Positions 1 through 8,364 of a DNA stretch of 30,522 nt are shown here, in pieces. The number at the start of each line of letters is the position of its first letter. Position 1 is the first letter of the stretch. Under the pieces are notes generated by a model. The model searched no databases, was not told the DNA's origin, and saw only the letters and a program-made list of their open reading frames with translations. The DNA is from JAFALX01 sp050734185 (lineage in GTDB: Bacteria > Chloroflexota > Dormibacteria > Aeolococcales > Aeolococcaceae), in the NCBI GenBank assembly GCA_050734185.1, contig JBOHUE010000056.1, forward strand, positions 1 through 30,522, given 5' to 3'. The translations under genes and the position numbers were made by a program.

Positions 1-515
1 GGGCCATTGCGAGCGCAACCAGCCCGCGGCGATCAGGCATCAGGCGTCCCAATCCACCAAGTTCTCAGTCCCCTCTCTGAACGTGCGCTTGCGGTCATCC
101 GCACGCCTCTGCGGGCGCAGCATGACAGCAACCGGGTCCCCAAACGACGGTGCCGCATGTTATGCCGCAATTAGGGCGCGAATGCAAACGCTGCATTAGC
201 GTCGAAATGCACAAACAGGCCCAGCTTCTGTGCGTATCAGACGTTTCGTCACACAGTGGCAACAGTCGCGATAACAGCGGGGATGTAGCGTGCGAACCGT
301 GCGTTCTGGCACAGCGTGTCCGTGCGAAGCCGCCCGCAATTTGGTATGTGCGGGAAACAAAGTCACGGGCGCGTCCGACCGTCTTGCAATGGTTTCGTCA
401 AGAAACGTTTAAGCGCGGTCTTCTGCGCCGGATGCCTCGCTACGGTCGAGCCGACAACGGCACGACTGAGCGGGAGCGCGTGCCGCCGCATCTGACCGCA
501 AGCTGGAGAATGCCA
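1..515. other. Gene-poor region upstream of the FIST gene
   Basis: No convincing gene is visible in these 515 bases. The frame that continues into the FIST gene stays open from 150, but its translation before 516 looks like no protein domain and the composition is visibly less GC-rich and less codon-biased than the genes. Small structures present are a perfect 5-bp hairpin at 188-202 (ACGCT/AGCGT, loop GCATT), the 9-mer GTTTCGTCA at both 243-251 and 392-400, and an inverted repeat GTTTC/GAAAC at 392-406 followed by the 8-bp palindrome AAACGTTT (403-410). No -35/-10 pair is good enough to call. It may be a long untranslated or regulatory region, or a decayed gene. Confidence 0.5.
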
Positions 516-1712
516 ATGGTTTCGACACTCCCCACCCCCACTGCGCCGCGAACGACGCGCCAGCGCTGGATCGGGGTCGGATCCTCAGCCGGGCGCGACT
601 CGCGCGCCGCCGGCGCCGCCGCCGCCCGCGATGCTCTGCAGGGCGATGACCCGCGCCTCGTGATCACGTTCGCATCGCCGGCGCACGATCTGGCCGCGCT
701 GCTCTCGGGGATCCGCGACCTCTGTCCCGATGCGCCGCTGGTCGGATGCTCGACGGCTGGTGAGATCGCGACCGATGGACCCGGCGACGCCGGCGTCGTC
801 GTCGTGGCGTTGGGGGGCGACGGCTTCTCGGTCGCGACTGAGGTGGCCCGCAACGCCTCGAGCGACGTTCGCCTGGCGGGCGAACGAGCAGCGGCTGCTG
901 TCGGGCGCGTGGCGCCGGCAAAGCATCAGGTGCTGCTGCTGCTGAGTGACGGCCTCGGCGGTGACCAGCAGGAGGTGGTGCGCGGCGCGTACTCCGTCCT
1001 GGGCGCCTCGGTGCCGCTGGTCGGCGGCTGCGCCGGCGACGACCTGGCCATGAAGCGCACCCACCAGCTGCACGACGACGAGGTCCTCGAGGACTGCGTC
1101 GTGGCGGCGGCCATCTCCTCTGACGCTCCGTTCGGCATCGGTGTGCAGCACGGCTGGCGCCCGGTGGGTGATCCATTCCTCGTGACCAAGAGCAGCGGCA
1201 CGCGGGTCTTCGAGCTCGACGACAAACCGGCGCTCGACGTGTATGCGGAACGCCTCGGCGCGCCTGCGGAGATCCTCCAGGACGCGGCGGCGTTCACGCG
1301 GTTCGCGATGACCCACCCATTCGGCCTGCGCCGGCGCAGCGGCGAGGAAGTGCGGTTCATCGCCGAGGCCAACTTCGAGGACCGATCCATTGGCTGCATC
1401 GCCGGCGTCCCGCAGGGTGGGCTCATCTGGATCATGGAAGGTGACGCCGACTCAGTGCTGAGCGCAACCGATGCTGCCTGCGCGCAGGCGCTGGAATCGC
1501 TGAACGGAGCGCCTCCGCTTGGACTTCTCGCGTTCGACTGCATCGCAAGGCGCGGCGTGCTCGGCGACGGAATTCGCACCGAGGTGCAGCGCATCGGCGA
1601 GAGCGCGGGCGGAGCACCGGTCGCCGGTTTCTATACGTACGGTGAGATCGCGCGCACGACCGGCGTGAGCGGGTTCCACAACCAGACGCTCGTGGTGCTG
1701 GCCTTCGCGTAG
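516..1712 (+). CDS. FIST domain signal-sensing protein
   Basis: A 398-residue protein with the two halves of the FIST family. The FIST_N part (about residues 18-200) contains the GCSTAGEI motif and the FIST_C part (about 210-395) ends with GFYTYGEIARTTG followed by GFHNQTLVVLAFA, the usual family terminus. FIST proteins are predicted cytoplasmic sensors of small ligands, perhaps amino acids, often tied to signal transduction. No membrane segment is visible. The ATG at 516 is preferred over ATG 510 or the frame opening at 150 because GGAG at 505-508 lies 7 nt upstream. The gene stops only 4 nt before a GAF/GGDEF/EAL gene, so they are probably co-transcribed and the FIST protein may feed a signal to that enzyme. 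The ligand cannot be told from sequence. Confidence 0.88.
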   Translation: MVSTLPTPTAPRTTRQRWIGVGSSAGRDSRAAGAAAARDALQGDDPRLVITFASPAHDLAALLSGIRDLCPDAPLVGCSTAGEIATDGPGDAGVVVVALGGDGFSVATEVARNASSDVRLAGERAAAAVGRVAPAKHQVLLLLSDGLGGDQQEVVRGAYSVLGASVPLVGGCAGDDLAMKRTHQLHDDEVLEDCVVAAAISSDAPFGIGVQHGWRPVGDPFLVTKSSGTRVFELDDKPALDVYAERLGAPAEILQDAAAFTRFAMTHPFGLRRRSGEEVRFIAEANFEDRSIGCIAGVPQGGLIWIMEGDADSVLSATDAACAQALESLNGAPPLGLLAFDCIARRGVLGDGIRTEVQRIGESAGGAPVAGFYTYGEIARTTGVSGFHNQTLVVLAFA

Positions 1713-1716
1713 ACCG

Positions 1717-4065
1717 ATGACCACAGTCATCGCAGCGCCAGGCGGTACCAGCTGGTCGACGCACCAGCTCTCCGAGTTCCTCGTCGCCATCGCGGCGACG
1801 GGGGACGAGGAGTCCGCGGCGTCGTGCGCGATCCAGTGGGCCGCCGAGTCCTTCGAGGCGGAGGTGGCGGCGATCGTCGTCGACGGTCGCGTGGTCGACG
1901 CTGTCGGCTACCCGCGCGGTCGCGTGCCGGAGGCGGAGATCGCCGCGGTCGCCGACCGCTCCGCGCACGTGCTCGCGGTTCCGGGATTCGGTGACCTGCC
2001 CGCAATCGCCGAGTCAATCGATGGCGTCAGCGGGTCGCTCGTACTGGCGCGCTCCGGCGAGGACGGGTTCAACGCAGAGGAGATGCAGCTGCTGCGCGCG
2101 ATGGCGCGCACGCTGTCGATGACACTCCGCACGCTGGGCATGCTCGACAAGGAGCGCGGCCTGCGAGAGGAGGGCGAGCAGCGCGCCGCCGAGAACGCGC
2201 GGCTGCTGCTGATGCTGCAGGAACGGCAGGCGCTGCTCGAACGCCTGACGAAGATTCAAGTGTCCATCTCGCGACGCGCGCCACTGCCCGAGGTGCTGGA
2301 CGCGATCGTCGCCGGCGCGCACGAGCTGCTCGGCGACGAGGTGGTGGGACTCCGCTTGCTGGACAAGGATGATCCCCGCTATCTCAACCTCGTGTCGAGC
2401 GTGGGCGTCACCCGCCCGCTGCGCGGATCGATTGCGCGCACGCCCGTCGGCAAGGGTGTCGGTGGCCGCGCGGTGCTCGAGGACCAGCTCGTGATCGTCG
2501 AAGACTACGCCAGAGAAGGCGCCGCCATCGAGACGTTTGTCGAGGACAACCTGCAGACCGCGATGGCCGCACCCATCCACGAAGATGGCGTCGCCGTCGG
2601 CAGCATCGTCGTCGCCACGTATCGCGAGCGGCGCGTGTACAGCGACACCGAGCGCGAGATGCTGCTCGCGTTTGCCCACCACGCGAGCATCGCGCTCAAC
2701 GACGCCAAGGCCGTTGACCAGATGCGCCACATGGCGTATCACGACGCGCTGACCGGCCTGCCCAACCGCGCGCTCTTCCTCGAACACCTCACGCGCGCGG
2801 TGAGCAACGCGCGGCGCAGCAAGCAGAGTCTCGCGGTGCTGTTCCTGGACCTCGACCGTTTCAAGCTTGTCAACGACAGCCTCGGTCACCCCGCCGGCGA
2901 CCGCCTGCTCAGCGCCGTCGCCGGCCGGTTGCGCCGCTCGTTGCGCGACTCCGACCTGGCCGCGCGGCTCGGCGGCGACGAGTTCGCGGTTCTCGCGGAG
3001 AACACCACCATCGAGGGAGCCCGCGCCGTTGCCGAGGCGATCACCGAGTCGCTGCGCGATCCATTCGATATCGACGGCCACGAGCTGAGCGTCACCGGCA
3101 GCATCGGCGTCGTTTTCGACCGCGGCGGTCGCACCAGCGCAGATGCCTTGCTGCGCAATGCGGATCTCGCGATGTATCGCGCCAAGATGGACGGCCCTGG
3201 GCAGCATCTCGTGTACGAGCCGGACATGCACACGATGGTGTCCGCCCGCGTGCTGCTCGAGGCGCAGTTGCGTCGCGCGGTGCGCAACGGGGACTTCGTC
3301 GTGCACTACCAGCCCATCGTGTGGCTGGACACCGACGACATCGTCCGCGTCGAGGCGCTGGTGCGCTGGCGGCGCGAGGACGGCGAGCTGGTCGCACCCA
3401 GCGGGTTTCTCGATGTTGCCGAGGAGACGGGGCTCATCGTGCCGATCGGCCGTCTGGTCACGCGCCAGGCGATGGAGCAGGTGCACGAGTGGCAGCGGTC
3501 GTTCCCGCACGCAACCTCGCTCAACCTCTCGATCAATCTGTCGCCGCGTCAGCTGCAGCAGTCCGAGGTGGTGACCGACATCATGGGGGCGCTGCAGACC
3601 ACCGACTTCAACCCCGCACGGCTGCTCGTCGAGATCACCGAGACCGCGCTGATGCACGACACCACGCAGGTTGGGGAGCGGCTGCGCGAGCTCAACGCGC
3701 TCGGGATACGCATCGCGCTCGACGACTTCGGCACCGGCTACTCGTCGCTCACGTATCTGCGCACGTTCCCCATCGACCTGCTCAAGGTGGACAAGTCGTT
3801 CATCGCGGACATCGCCGGCGGCAAGTCGGAGGCCAAGGTGGCGCGCGCGATCATCGAGCTGGCGCGGACGCTGCGTCTCGAGACTGTGGCCGAGGGTGTC
3901 GAGGAAGCGGCACAGGTGGCTGAGCTGGTGCGGCTGCGATGCCGCATGGGCCAGGGCTTCTACTTCGCCAAGCCACTGCCGGCTCGCGACCTTGGACGCC
4001 TCCTGCGCAGCCGCGAGCCGGGGCCCGACCTCGAGGTGATGCACGGAGGCGCACTCGCCGGCTGA
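1717..4065 (+). CDS. GAF-GAF-GGDEF-EAL cyclic-di-GMP turnover protein
   Basis: A 782-residue soluble multidomain protein. Residues 1-145 look like a divergent GAF domain, about 146-180 like a helical linker, and 175-335 like a clearer GAF domain. A diguanylate cyclase domain follows (about 340-500) with an intact GGDEF at 419-423 and an RxxD inhibitory I-site five residues before it (RDSD, 410-413). The C-terminal phosphodiesterase domain (about 515-765) has EALVRW at 546, the NLSPRQL and LVEITE motifs, [10 protein letters not shown], the LLKVDKSFI lysine and the ETVAEGVEE loop, so all usual catalytic positions look present. It could therefore make and degrade cyclic-di-GMP, the balance being set by the GAF sensors. 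No transmembrane segment is seen. The start lies 4 nt after the FIST stop, implying co-expression. Confidence 0.93.
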   Translation: MTTVIAAPGGTSWSTHQLSEFLVAIAATGDEESAASCAIQWAAESFEAEVAAIVVDGRVVDAVGYPRGRVPEAEIAAVADRSAHVLAVPGFGDLPAIAESIDGVSGSLVLARSGEDGFNAEEMQLLRAMARTLSMTLRTLGMLDKERGLREEGEQRAAENARLLLMLQERQALLERLTKIQVSISRRAPLPEVLDAIVAGAHELLGDEVVGLRLLDKDDPRYLNLVSSVGVTRPLRGSIARTPVGKGVGGRAVLEDQLVIVEDYAREGAAIETFVEDNLQTAMAAPIHEDGVAVGSIVVATYRERRVYSDTEREMLLAFAHHASIALNDAKAVDQMRHMAYHDALTGLPNRALFLEHLTRAVSNARRSKQSLAVLFLDLDRFKLVNDSLGHPAGDRLLSAVAGRLRRSLRDSDLAARLGGDEFAVLAENTTIEGARAVAEAITESLRDPFDIDGHELSVTGSIGVVFDRGGRTSADALLRNADLAMYRAKMDGPGQHLVYEPDMHTMVSARVLLEAQLRRAVRNGDFVVHYQPIVWLDTDDIVRVEALVRWRREDGELVAPSGFLDVAEETGLIVPIGRLVTRQAMEQVHEWQRSFPHATSLNLSINLSPRQLQQSEVVTDIMGALQTTDFNPARLLVEITETALMHDTTQVGERLRELNALGIRIALDDFGTGYSSLTYLRTFPIDLLKVDKSFIADIAGGKSEAKVARAIIELARTLRLETVAEGVEEAAQVAELVRLRCRMGQGFYFAKPLPARDLGRLLRSREPGPDLEVMHGGALAG

Positions 4066-4095
4066 CCCCGCCCGGGCTGCTCGACGAGTGGCCTG

Positions 4096-4101
4096 TACGA
4101 T
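4096..4101 (+). promoter_or_regulatory. -10 box for a leaderless metG transcript
   Basis: TACGAT fits the TAnnnT -10 consensus and ends 7 nt before the ATG at 4109, so transcription would start at or next to the start codon. No good -35 is visible. The same spacing recurs before several genes in the window. Confidence 0.5.
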
Positions 4102-4108
4102 GAGGTCG

Positions 4109-5815
4109 ATGCGATACCTGATCACGTCCGCGCTGCCGTACATCAACGGCGTCAAGCACCTGGGCAACCTCGTCGGGTCGATGCTGCCCGCGGACGTGTA
4201 CGCGCGCTACCTGCGCGACCGCGGCAACGAGGTGCTCTTCATCTGCGCCACCGACGAGCACGGGACGCCCGCTGAGCTCGCGGCAGCCGAGGCTGGTCTT
4301 GACGTCGCCGATTACTGCGCCCGCGAGCACGTGATTCAAAGGGAGCTCGGCGAGCGCTTCGGCCTGTCATGGGACCACTTCGGGCGCAGCTCGTCGCCGC
4401 AGAACGCCGAGCTGACGCGTCACTTCGCAGGGAAGCTGCGCGACAACGGGCTCATCGACGAGGTGGTGACCGAGCAGGTCTTCTCGCTCGACGACGGTCG
4501 ATTTCTCCCCGACCGATACATCATCGGCACGTGCCCGTACTGCGGCTACGAGCGCGCTCGGGGCGACCAATGCGAGAACTGCACGCGGCTGCTCGAACCC
4601 GCGCTGCTCATCAACGCGCGCTCCGCGATCTCGGGCAGCACGAACCTAGAGCGGCGCAGCACCAAGCACCTCTACATCCGGCAGTCGTTGATGCGCGACC
4701 GCGTGCAGGAGTGGATCGACTCGCACGGCGAGTGGCCCTTGCTGGTGACGTCGATCGCGCGCAACTGGCTCGACGTCGGCCTCGAGGACCGCAGCATCAC
4801 GCGTGACCTCAAGTGGGGCGTGCCCGTCGGCTGGCCGGGGTGGGAGGACAAGGTCTTTTACGTGTGGTTCGACGCGCCCATCGAGTACATCGGCGCCACC
4901 AAGGAGTGGGCCGACGCGCAGCCGGACGTCGAGCCCGACTGGCGGGGCTGGTGGTACGAGGCGCGCGATGTGCGCTACATGGAGTTCATGGGGAAGGACA
5001 ACATCCCCTTCCATACGATCAACTTCCCCATCACCATCATGGGCTCGGGCGAACCGTGGAAGCTCGTCGATTACATCAAGGGGTTCAACTACCTGACGTA
5101 CTACGGCGGCAAGTTCTCCACCAGCCAGCACCGCGGCATCTTCATGGATGCGGCGATCGAGCTGCTGCCCGCCGACTACTGGCGGTACTGGCTCATGGCC
5201 AACGCGCCGGAGTCCGACGACACCGAGTTCACATGGGAGGGCTTCGCCCTCAACGTGAACAAGGACCTCGCCGGGATCTTCGGCAACTTCGTGACGCGCA
5301 CGCTCAAGCTGACGCAGAAGCGCTTCGGGGACGTGGTGCCCGCGGGCGGCGCGCTGGGCGACGACGAGGCACGTCTATTCAGCGACGTCGACGAAGCGCT
5401 CGCGGCCTACGTCGCGGAGATGGAGGCGGTGCGCTTCCGTCCAGCCGCATTCGCGCTGCGCACGCTGTGGAGCGCGGGCAACCAGTACCTCGATCGAACG
5501 GCGCCGTGGAACGAGAGCGATGATGCGCGCGCGGCGTGCGTGCTGCGCACCGCGATCAACCTGGTTCGCATTGAGGCCATCGTCTCGCGCGCGTTCGTGC
5601 CCTTCGGGTGTGAGCGCCTGGCTCGCGACCTGGGGTTGACCGAGGCCGAGCTGCGCTGGCCGGGCGCAGCCGCCGCCGAGCTCCAGATGTTGCAACCAGG
5701 ACGGCCCGTGACGGTCAGCGACGCGTTGTTCCCGCGGATCGGCGATCGCAGCACGCTCAGTGCGTGGATCGCAGAGATGGAGGCGATGTTCGGCGGGCGT
5801 GAGCACGCCGCGTGA
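4109..5815 (+). CDS. metG: Methionyl-tRNA synthetase
   Basis: A class I aminoacyl-tRNA synthetase of 568 residues that charges tRNA-Met in the cytoplasm. The N-terminus [21 protein letters not shown] holds the HIGH-type signature (HLGN). A zinc knuckle with two CxxC pairs (CPYC and CENC) sits near residues 147-165. The KMSKS loop is KFSTS within [11 protein letters not shown], a variant known in other bacterial MetRS proteins and so not evidence of inactivity. The anticodon-binding helical domain follows ([13 protein letters not shown]). The protein ends without the C-terminal EMAP/Arc1p-like tRNA-binding domain of many bacterial MetRS proteins. ATG 4109 was chosen because the family starts right there and a -10 box lies 7 nt upstream; GTG 4088 and ATG 4100 are alternatives. 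A weak hairpin follows the stop. Confidence 0.96.
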   Translation: MRYLITSALPYINGVKHLGNLVGSMLPADVYARYLRDRGNEVLFICATDEHGTPAELAAAEAGLDVADYCAREHVIQRELGERFGLSWDHFGRSSSPQNAELTRHFAGKLRDNGLIDEVVTEQVFSLDDGRFLPDRYIIGTCPYCGYERARGDQCENCTRLLEPALLINARSAISGSTNLERRSTKHLYIRQSLMRDRVQEWIDSHGEWPLLVTSIARNWLDVGLEDRSITRDLKWGVPVGWPGWEDKVFYVWFDAPIEYIGATKEWADAQPDVEPDWRGWWYEARDVRYMEFMGKDNIPFHTINFPITIMGSGEPWKLVDYIKGFNYLTYYGGKFSTSQHRGIFMDAAIELLPADYWRYWLMANAPESDDTEFTWEGFALNVNKDLAGIFGNFVTRTLKLTQKRFGDVVPAGGALGDDEARLFSDVDEALAAYVAEMEAVRFRPAAFALRTLWSAGNQYLDRTAPWNESDDARAACVLRTAINLVRIEAIVSRAFVPFGCERLARDLGLTEAELRWPGAAAAELQMLQPGRPVTVSDALFPRIGDRSTLSAWIAEMEAMFGGREHAA

Positions 5816-5845
5816 TCCTGTGTGCGCCCTGAGTGATTGCTGTGC

Positions 5846-5875
5846 CGAAACGGTGCGGGGACTGAGACCGTTTCG
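5846..5875 (+). terminator. Possible terminator hairpin after metG
   Basis: A 9-bp perfect stem, CGAAACGGT (5846-5854) with ACCGTTTCG (5867-5875), closes a 12-nt loop and is followed by CTGATTTTGT. The U-run is short, so termination may be partial. It sits between the metG stop and the next start. Confidence 0.5.
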
Positions 5876-5904
5876 CTGATTTTGTAAGGGATTTGAAAGG
5901 CAGC

Positions 5905-6696
5905 GTGGTACAACATCAGTTGCAAGTGACTGCCTCCAGGTTTCGTCTTGCCATCGCTATTGCCATCGTTGCTACGCTCGCATCGTTGCTGGGCGTGCTC
6001 CTCACGGTGCACCGCCCGATCCTCGGCGCGACGGCTGCGGCCGCAGCAACAACGTCGCCGTCGGCGTCGCCGTCGGCGCATCCAAAGGGGCCCCGCGGTG
6101 GGTTTCCCGGGGGCGGCGGAACCGGGACGGTGACCGGGATCAGCAACGGCACGATCACCTTGCGCACGTTGACCGGCACCCTGACGGTGAACACCACGGA
6201 CTCGACGACCTACTCGAAGGAAGGCAAGTCCATCCACATCACCGACATCAAGGACGGAGACGTCCTGCAGGTGCGGTCGCAGCGCCCGTCCGGGACGCAG
6301 TCGCCGTCGGCGACGCCCCCGACGACGGTCACGGCGACCGCGATCACTGTGGTGCAGCCGACGTTCTTCGGACGCGTCACGTCGATCTCGGGGCCGACGA
6401 TCTTCATCGTGGCTCGCGACGGCCAGGAAGAGTACGTGTTCACCACCGACGCCACGACCTATGCGAGCAGTGGCTCGGCCGCGAAGTTCAGCGACGTCAA
6501 GGCCGGCGACTACATCAGCGCCCAGGGAACGCAGACCGATCTCAAGCACCTGACCGCGGATACCGTGACCATCAGCACGAACGCGGGACACGACGGTGGC
6601 CCGAGCTTCGGCGGACCGCACTTCGGCGGCGAGCGTTTCCCCGGCCGGCCGCATCCGTCGGGATCGCCGTCTCCGGCGGCCAGCATCCCTCAGTAG
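5905..6696 (+). CDS. Exported or membrane-anchored DUF5666-like protein
   Basis: A 263-residue protein with one N-terminal hydrophobic segment (about residues 14-36, RLAIAIAIVATLASLLGVLL) that looks like a signal peptide or anchor. A low-complexity Ser/Ala/Pro stretch (TSPSASPSAHP) and a Gly-rich linker follow. Two similar beta-rich repeats come next, about 73-155 (GTVTGISNGTITLRT, then IKDGDVLQV) and 157-230 (GRVTSISGPTIFIVA, then VKAGDYISAQG), matching the pattern of DUF5666 domains. The tail is again Gly/Pro/Ser-rich. The protein would act outside the membrane; no enzymatic residues are evident and its function is unknown. GTG 5905 is preferred because AAAGG at 5896-5900 precedes it; TTG 5893 is the alternative. 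Confidence 0.75.
   Translation: MVQHQLQVTASRFRLAIAIAIVATLASLLGVLLTVHRPILGATAAAAATTSPSASPSAHPKGPRGGFPGGGGTGTVTGISNGTITLRTLTGTLTVNTTDSTTYSKEGKSIHITDIKDGDVLQVRSQRPSGTQSPSATPPTTVTATAITVVQPTFFGRVTSISGPTIFIVARDGQEEYVFTTDATTYASSGSAAKFSDVKAGDYISAQGTQTDLKHLTADTVTISTNAGHDGGPSFGGPHFGGERFPGRPHPSGSPSPAASIPQ
6055..6078 (+). repeat. Two tandem 12-bp copies in the DUF5666-like gene
   Basis: TCGCCGTCGGCG occurs twice head to tail and encodes the SPSASPSA part of the linker. Such a repeat can change copy number by slippage without changing the frame. Confidence 0.75.
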
Positions 6697-6722
6697 CGAC
6701 GCTCCATGGGGCGGGGGCCGCG

Positions 6723-6728
6723 TAGCAT
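6723..6728 (+). promoter_or_regulatory. Candidate -10 box for tRNA-Gly
   Basis: TAGCAT fits TAnnnT and lies 10 nt before the first base of the mature tRNA, a sensible distance for a short precursor. No convincing -35 is seen. Confidence 0.4.
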
Positions 6729-6738
6729 GAGAGGCTGC

Positions 6739-6810
6739 GCGGGAGTAGCTCAGAGGTAGAGCGCTAGCCTTCCAAGCTGGATGTCGCCGGTTCGAGCCCG
6801 GTCTCCCGCT
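6739..6810 (+). tRNA. tRNA-Gly (anticodon TCC)
   Basis: A 72-nt cloverleaf: the acceptor strands GCGGGAG and CTCCCGC pair fully with a T discriminator, the D-arm contains AGCTCAGAGGTAGAGC, the anticodon stem CTAGC/GCTGG encloses the loop CTTCCAA with anticodon TCC, and the T-arm is GCCGG-TTCGAGC-CCGGT. The anticodon reads GGA/GGG glycine codons. The 3' CCA is not encoded. An HNH-type ORF lies directly downstream. Confidence 0.97.
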
Positions 6811-6856
6811 CTCCGTCGTCCGAGCTGCGGGCGTCGGCAGACGTTTTCATGTATGC

Positions 6857-7375
6857 GTGCCGATGCGACATGGACACCGCGTAGGTGATGGCACGCGGAC
6901 CTACCACGCATGGAAGAGCATGCTGCAGCGGTGCAGCAATCCAGCACGACCAGAGTGGCCGCATTACGGCGGACGCGGTATCACCGTTTGCGAGCGTTGG
7001 CGCCGGTTCGACAACTTTCTCGCGGACATGGGCGTCTGCCCGCCCGAGCGCTCGTTGGACCGGATTGACAACGACGGCAACTACGAGCCTGACAACTGCC
7101 GTTGGGCGACGATGATGCAGCAAATCCGCAACCGACCTCAAGCATGTGGAGAGCGCCACGGCCGCGTAAAGCTGAACGTTGATGACGTGATAACAATCCG
7201 CCGGCTCGCCAGATGCGGTGCCAGCTACGGCAGGCTTGCGTCCACGTTCTCTGTCACGCCCACCACCATTGGCAGTATCGTCCGCCGCGAGACGTGGCGC
7301 CATCTCGTGAGAAAGTCGCCGATCGAGCCGCGCGCAGTAGGCGATCTCGGCATCAGCATCAACGATCCAAGCTAG
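6857..7375 (+). CDS. HNH/AP2-type phage-like DNA-binding protein
   Basis: A 172-residue protein resembling free-standing phage HNH-type proteins. The first part (about 15-95) has TYHAWKSMLQRCSNP, HYGGRGITVCERW and LDRIDNDGNYEPDNCRWAT, the recognisable core of this family. The second part (about 100-150) resembles the accompanying helix-turn-helix module: HGRVKLNVDDVITIRRL and then a segment ending TTIGSIVRRETWRHL. Family knowledge suggests a homing-type nuclease or DNA-binding role. It starts 46 nt after tRNA-Gly and has no flanking phage genes, so it looks like a lone acquired gene or element remnant. No Shine-Dalgarno is visible; GTG 6857 and ATG 6863 are both possible. Whether it still cuts DNA is unclear. 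Confidence 0.72.
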   Translation: MPMRHGHRVGDGTRTYHAWKSMLQRCSNPARPEWPHYGGRGITVCERWRRFDNFLADMGVCPPERSLDRIDNDGNYEPDNCRWATMMQQIRNRPQACGERHGRVKLNVDDVITIRRLARCGASYGRLASTFSVTPTTIGSIVRRETWRHLVRKSPIEPRAVGDLGISINDPS

Positions 7376-7465
7376 GAATCGTTACGAACGCCCGCCATAT
7401 CTCGCCGGCGTTCGAGCACGTCCTCGGTAGAGTCGGTTGGCGACGGCGCGGCCTCGCCCCCGCGA

Positions 7466-7759
7466 TCAGCTCACCTTCGCGATGATCTTGTCCACTTCCT
7501 CGCTGGTGAAGGCCCGCATCGTCGTCGAGCGGACGTTGCCGCCCTCGCCGAGCTTGAGCATCGCTGCCGTCATTGTCTCGTCGTCGGGTGCCTCCATCAC
7601 CGCGACGATGTCGTAGGGCCCGAGCGTCCAGTGGAGATCGATCAGTTGCGCGCCGAGCGATTTGAGCAGACTCGCGAAGGCCTCGCCTCGCGCTGTTGTC
7701 TGCTTGTCGTTGCGGACGCCCTGATCCGTCCAGTTGAAGAGCCCGACGTACCGTGCCAT
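7466..7759 (-). CDS. GYD domain protein
   Basis: A 97-residue protein matching the GYD family over its whole length: MARYVGLFNWTDQG at the start, GAQLIDLHWTLGPYDIVAVMEAP in the middle (GPYD is the local form of the motif that names the family), and a final helix SEEVDKIIAKV. GYD proteins have a small ferredoxin-like alpha/beta fold; their biochemical role is not established. The start is well supported: GGAGGGG lies 7 nt before the ATG. It is the last gene of a minus-strand run with the ParB-like and FAD monooxygenase genes, though a 96-nt gap with a hairpin (about 7780-7801, bulged) separates it from the ParB-like gene. Confidence 0.85.
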   Translation of the reverse strand: MARYVGLFNWTDQGVRNDKQTTARGEAFASLLKSLGAQLIDLHWTLGPYDIVAVMEAPDDETMTAAMLKLGEGGNVRSTTMRAFTSEEVDKIIAKVS

Positions 7760-7855
7760 CTCACAACCCCTCCAATCGTCTGCCCACCTAGAAAAGGGTG
7801 GTTCCGTCTGCGAAGGATGACGACGGAAGCGAGGGGTGTCAACGACCCCACGCGG

Positions 7856-8305
7856 TCACGCTACTCCCGCCTCCAGCTGGTCACGACGCACCGCGACCGC
7901 GCTGATCGACCCGCGGCCGAGCAGGAGCGTCTTCAGCAACCGGTGATAGCCGTCAAGGATCACGAGACGGCCACGGTGACGCATGACGTGGATCGGAAAC
8001 CCGAGGTCGGCAGACATCGCCTTCGCCACGTGCGCCGCGTACTCGTCCGGCCGTTCGAGCATGTCGCGAATGCTCACCTGGAATCGCTTACCGCGCCACC
8101 GCCACACCGGAAGGTCGATCAGCCACGACAGCTTGCGCACGTCCAGATCGCTCGCGGGAGTCGCGAGCGCCCAGAGCTGCTCCTCCGACCAGTACAGCGC
8201 GGGAAACGCTCGGCGCACCTCGGGCGGCATGAGCGCGCGCAACGCTCGCCGTGACACACGCGGCACCTCAAGATCGCCCGGCACCGCGACGTCGATCGTC
8301 TCCAT
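7856..8305 (-). CDS. ParB/sulfiredoxin-fold-like protein
   Basis: A 149-residue soluble protein. Near the C-terminus it carries VILDGYHRLLKTLLLG, which resembles the 'DGxHR' signature of ParB-N/sulfiredoxin-like folds, where this loop binds nucleotide. The N-terminal half (for example LRALMPPEVRRAFPALYW and LSWLIDLPVW) is not recognised. No DNA-binding helix-turn-helix is apparent, so it is unlikely to be a chromosome-partition ParB; a small nucleotide-binding or nuclease-like protein is more plausible. ATG 8305 is chosen because AGGGG lies about 7 nt upstream, while the frame upstream of it (to 8401) overlaps the monooxygenase gene and looks non-coding. It starts 59 nt after that gene's stop on the same strand, suggesting co-transcription. 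Confidence 0.7.
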   Translation of the reverse strand: METIDVAVPGDLEVPRVSRRALRALMPPEVRRAFPALYWSEEQLWALATPASDLDVRKLSWLIDLPVWRWRGKRFQVSIRDMLERPDEYAAHVAKAMSADLGFPIHVMRHRGRLVILDGYHRLLKTLLLGRGSISAVAVRRDQLEAGVA

Positions 8306-8364
8306 GGCGTTTCCCCTATTCTGCGATGGCACCGACCTTGATTCGCGAGAGGTACATCGCCAAG

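Noticed and set aside
150..515. Extension of the FIST gene to an upstream start at 150
   Set aside because: The extra 122 residues are unlike any domain, use codons unlike the gene, and a ribosome binding site sits 7 nt before ATG 516.
2014..4167. Long open antisense frame opposite the GGDEF-EAL gene
   Set aside because: Its translation is Arg/His/Val-rich without any domain; it mirrors the codon bias of the real gene, as expected at high GC.
5101..5140. KFSTS instead of KMSKS in MetRS as a sign of inactivity
   Set aside because: The variant is common in functional bacterial MetRS proteins and the remaining motifs and the zinc knuckle are intact.
7780..7801. Hairpin between the ParB-like and GYD genes as a terminator
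   Set aside because: The stem needs a bulge and lacks a U-run on the minus strand; it may be incidental.
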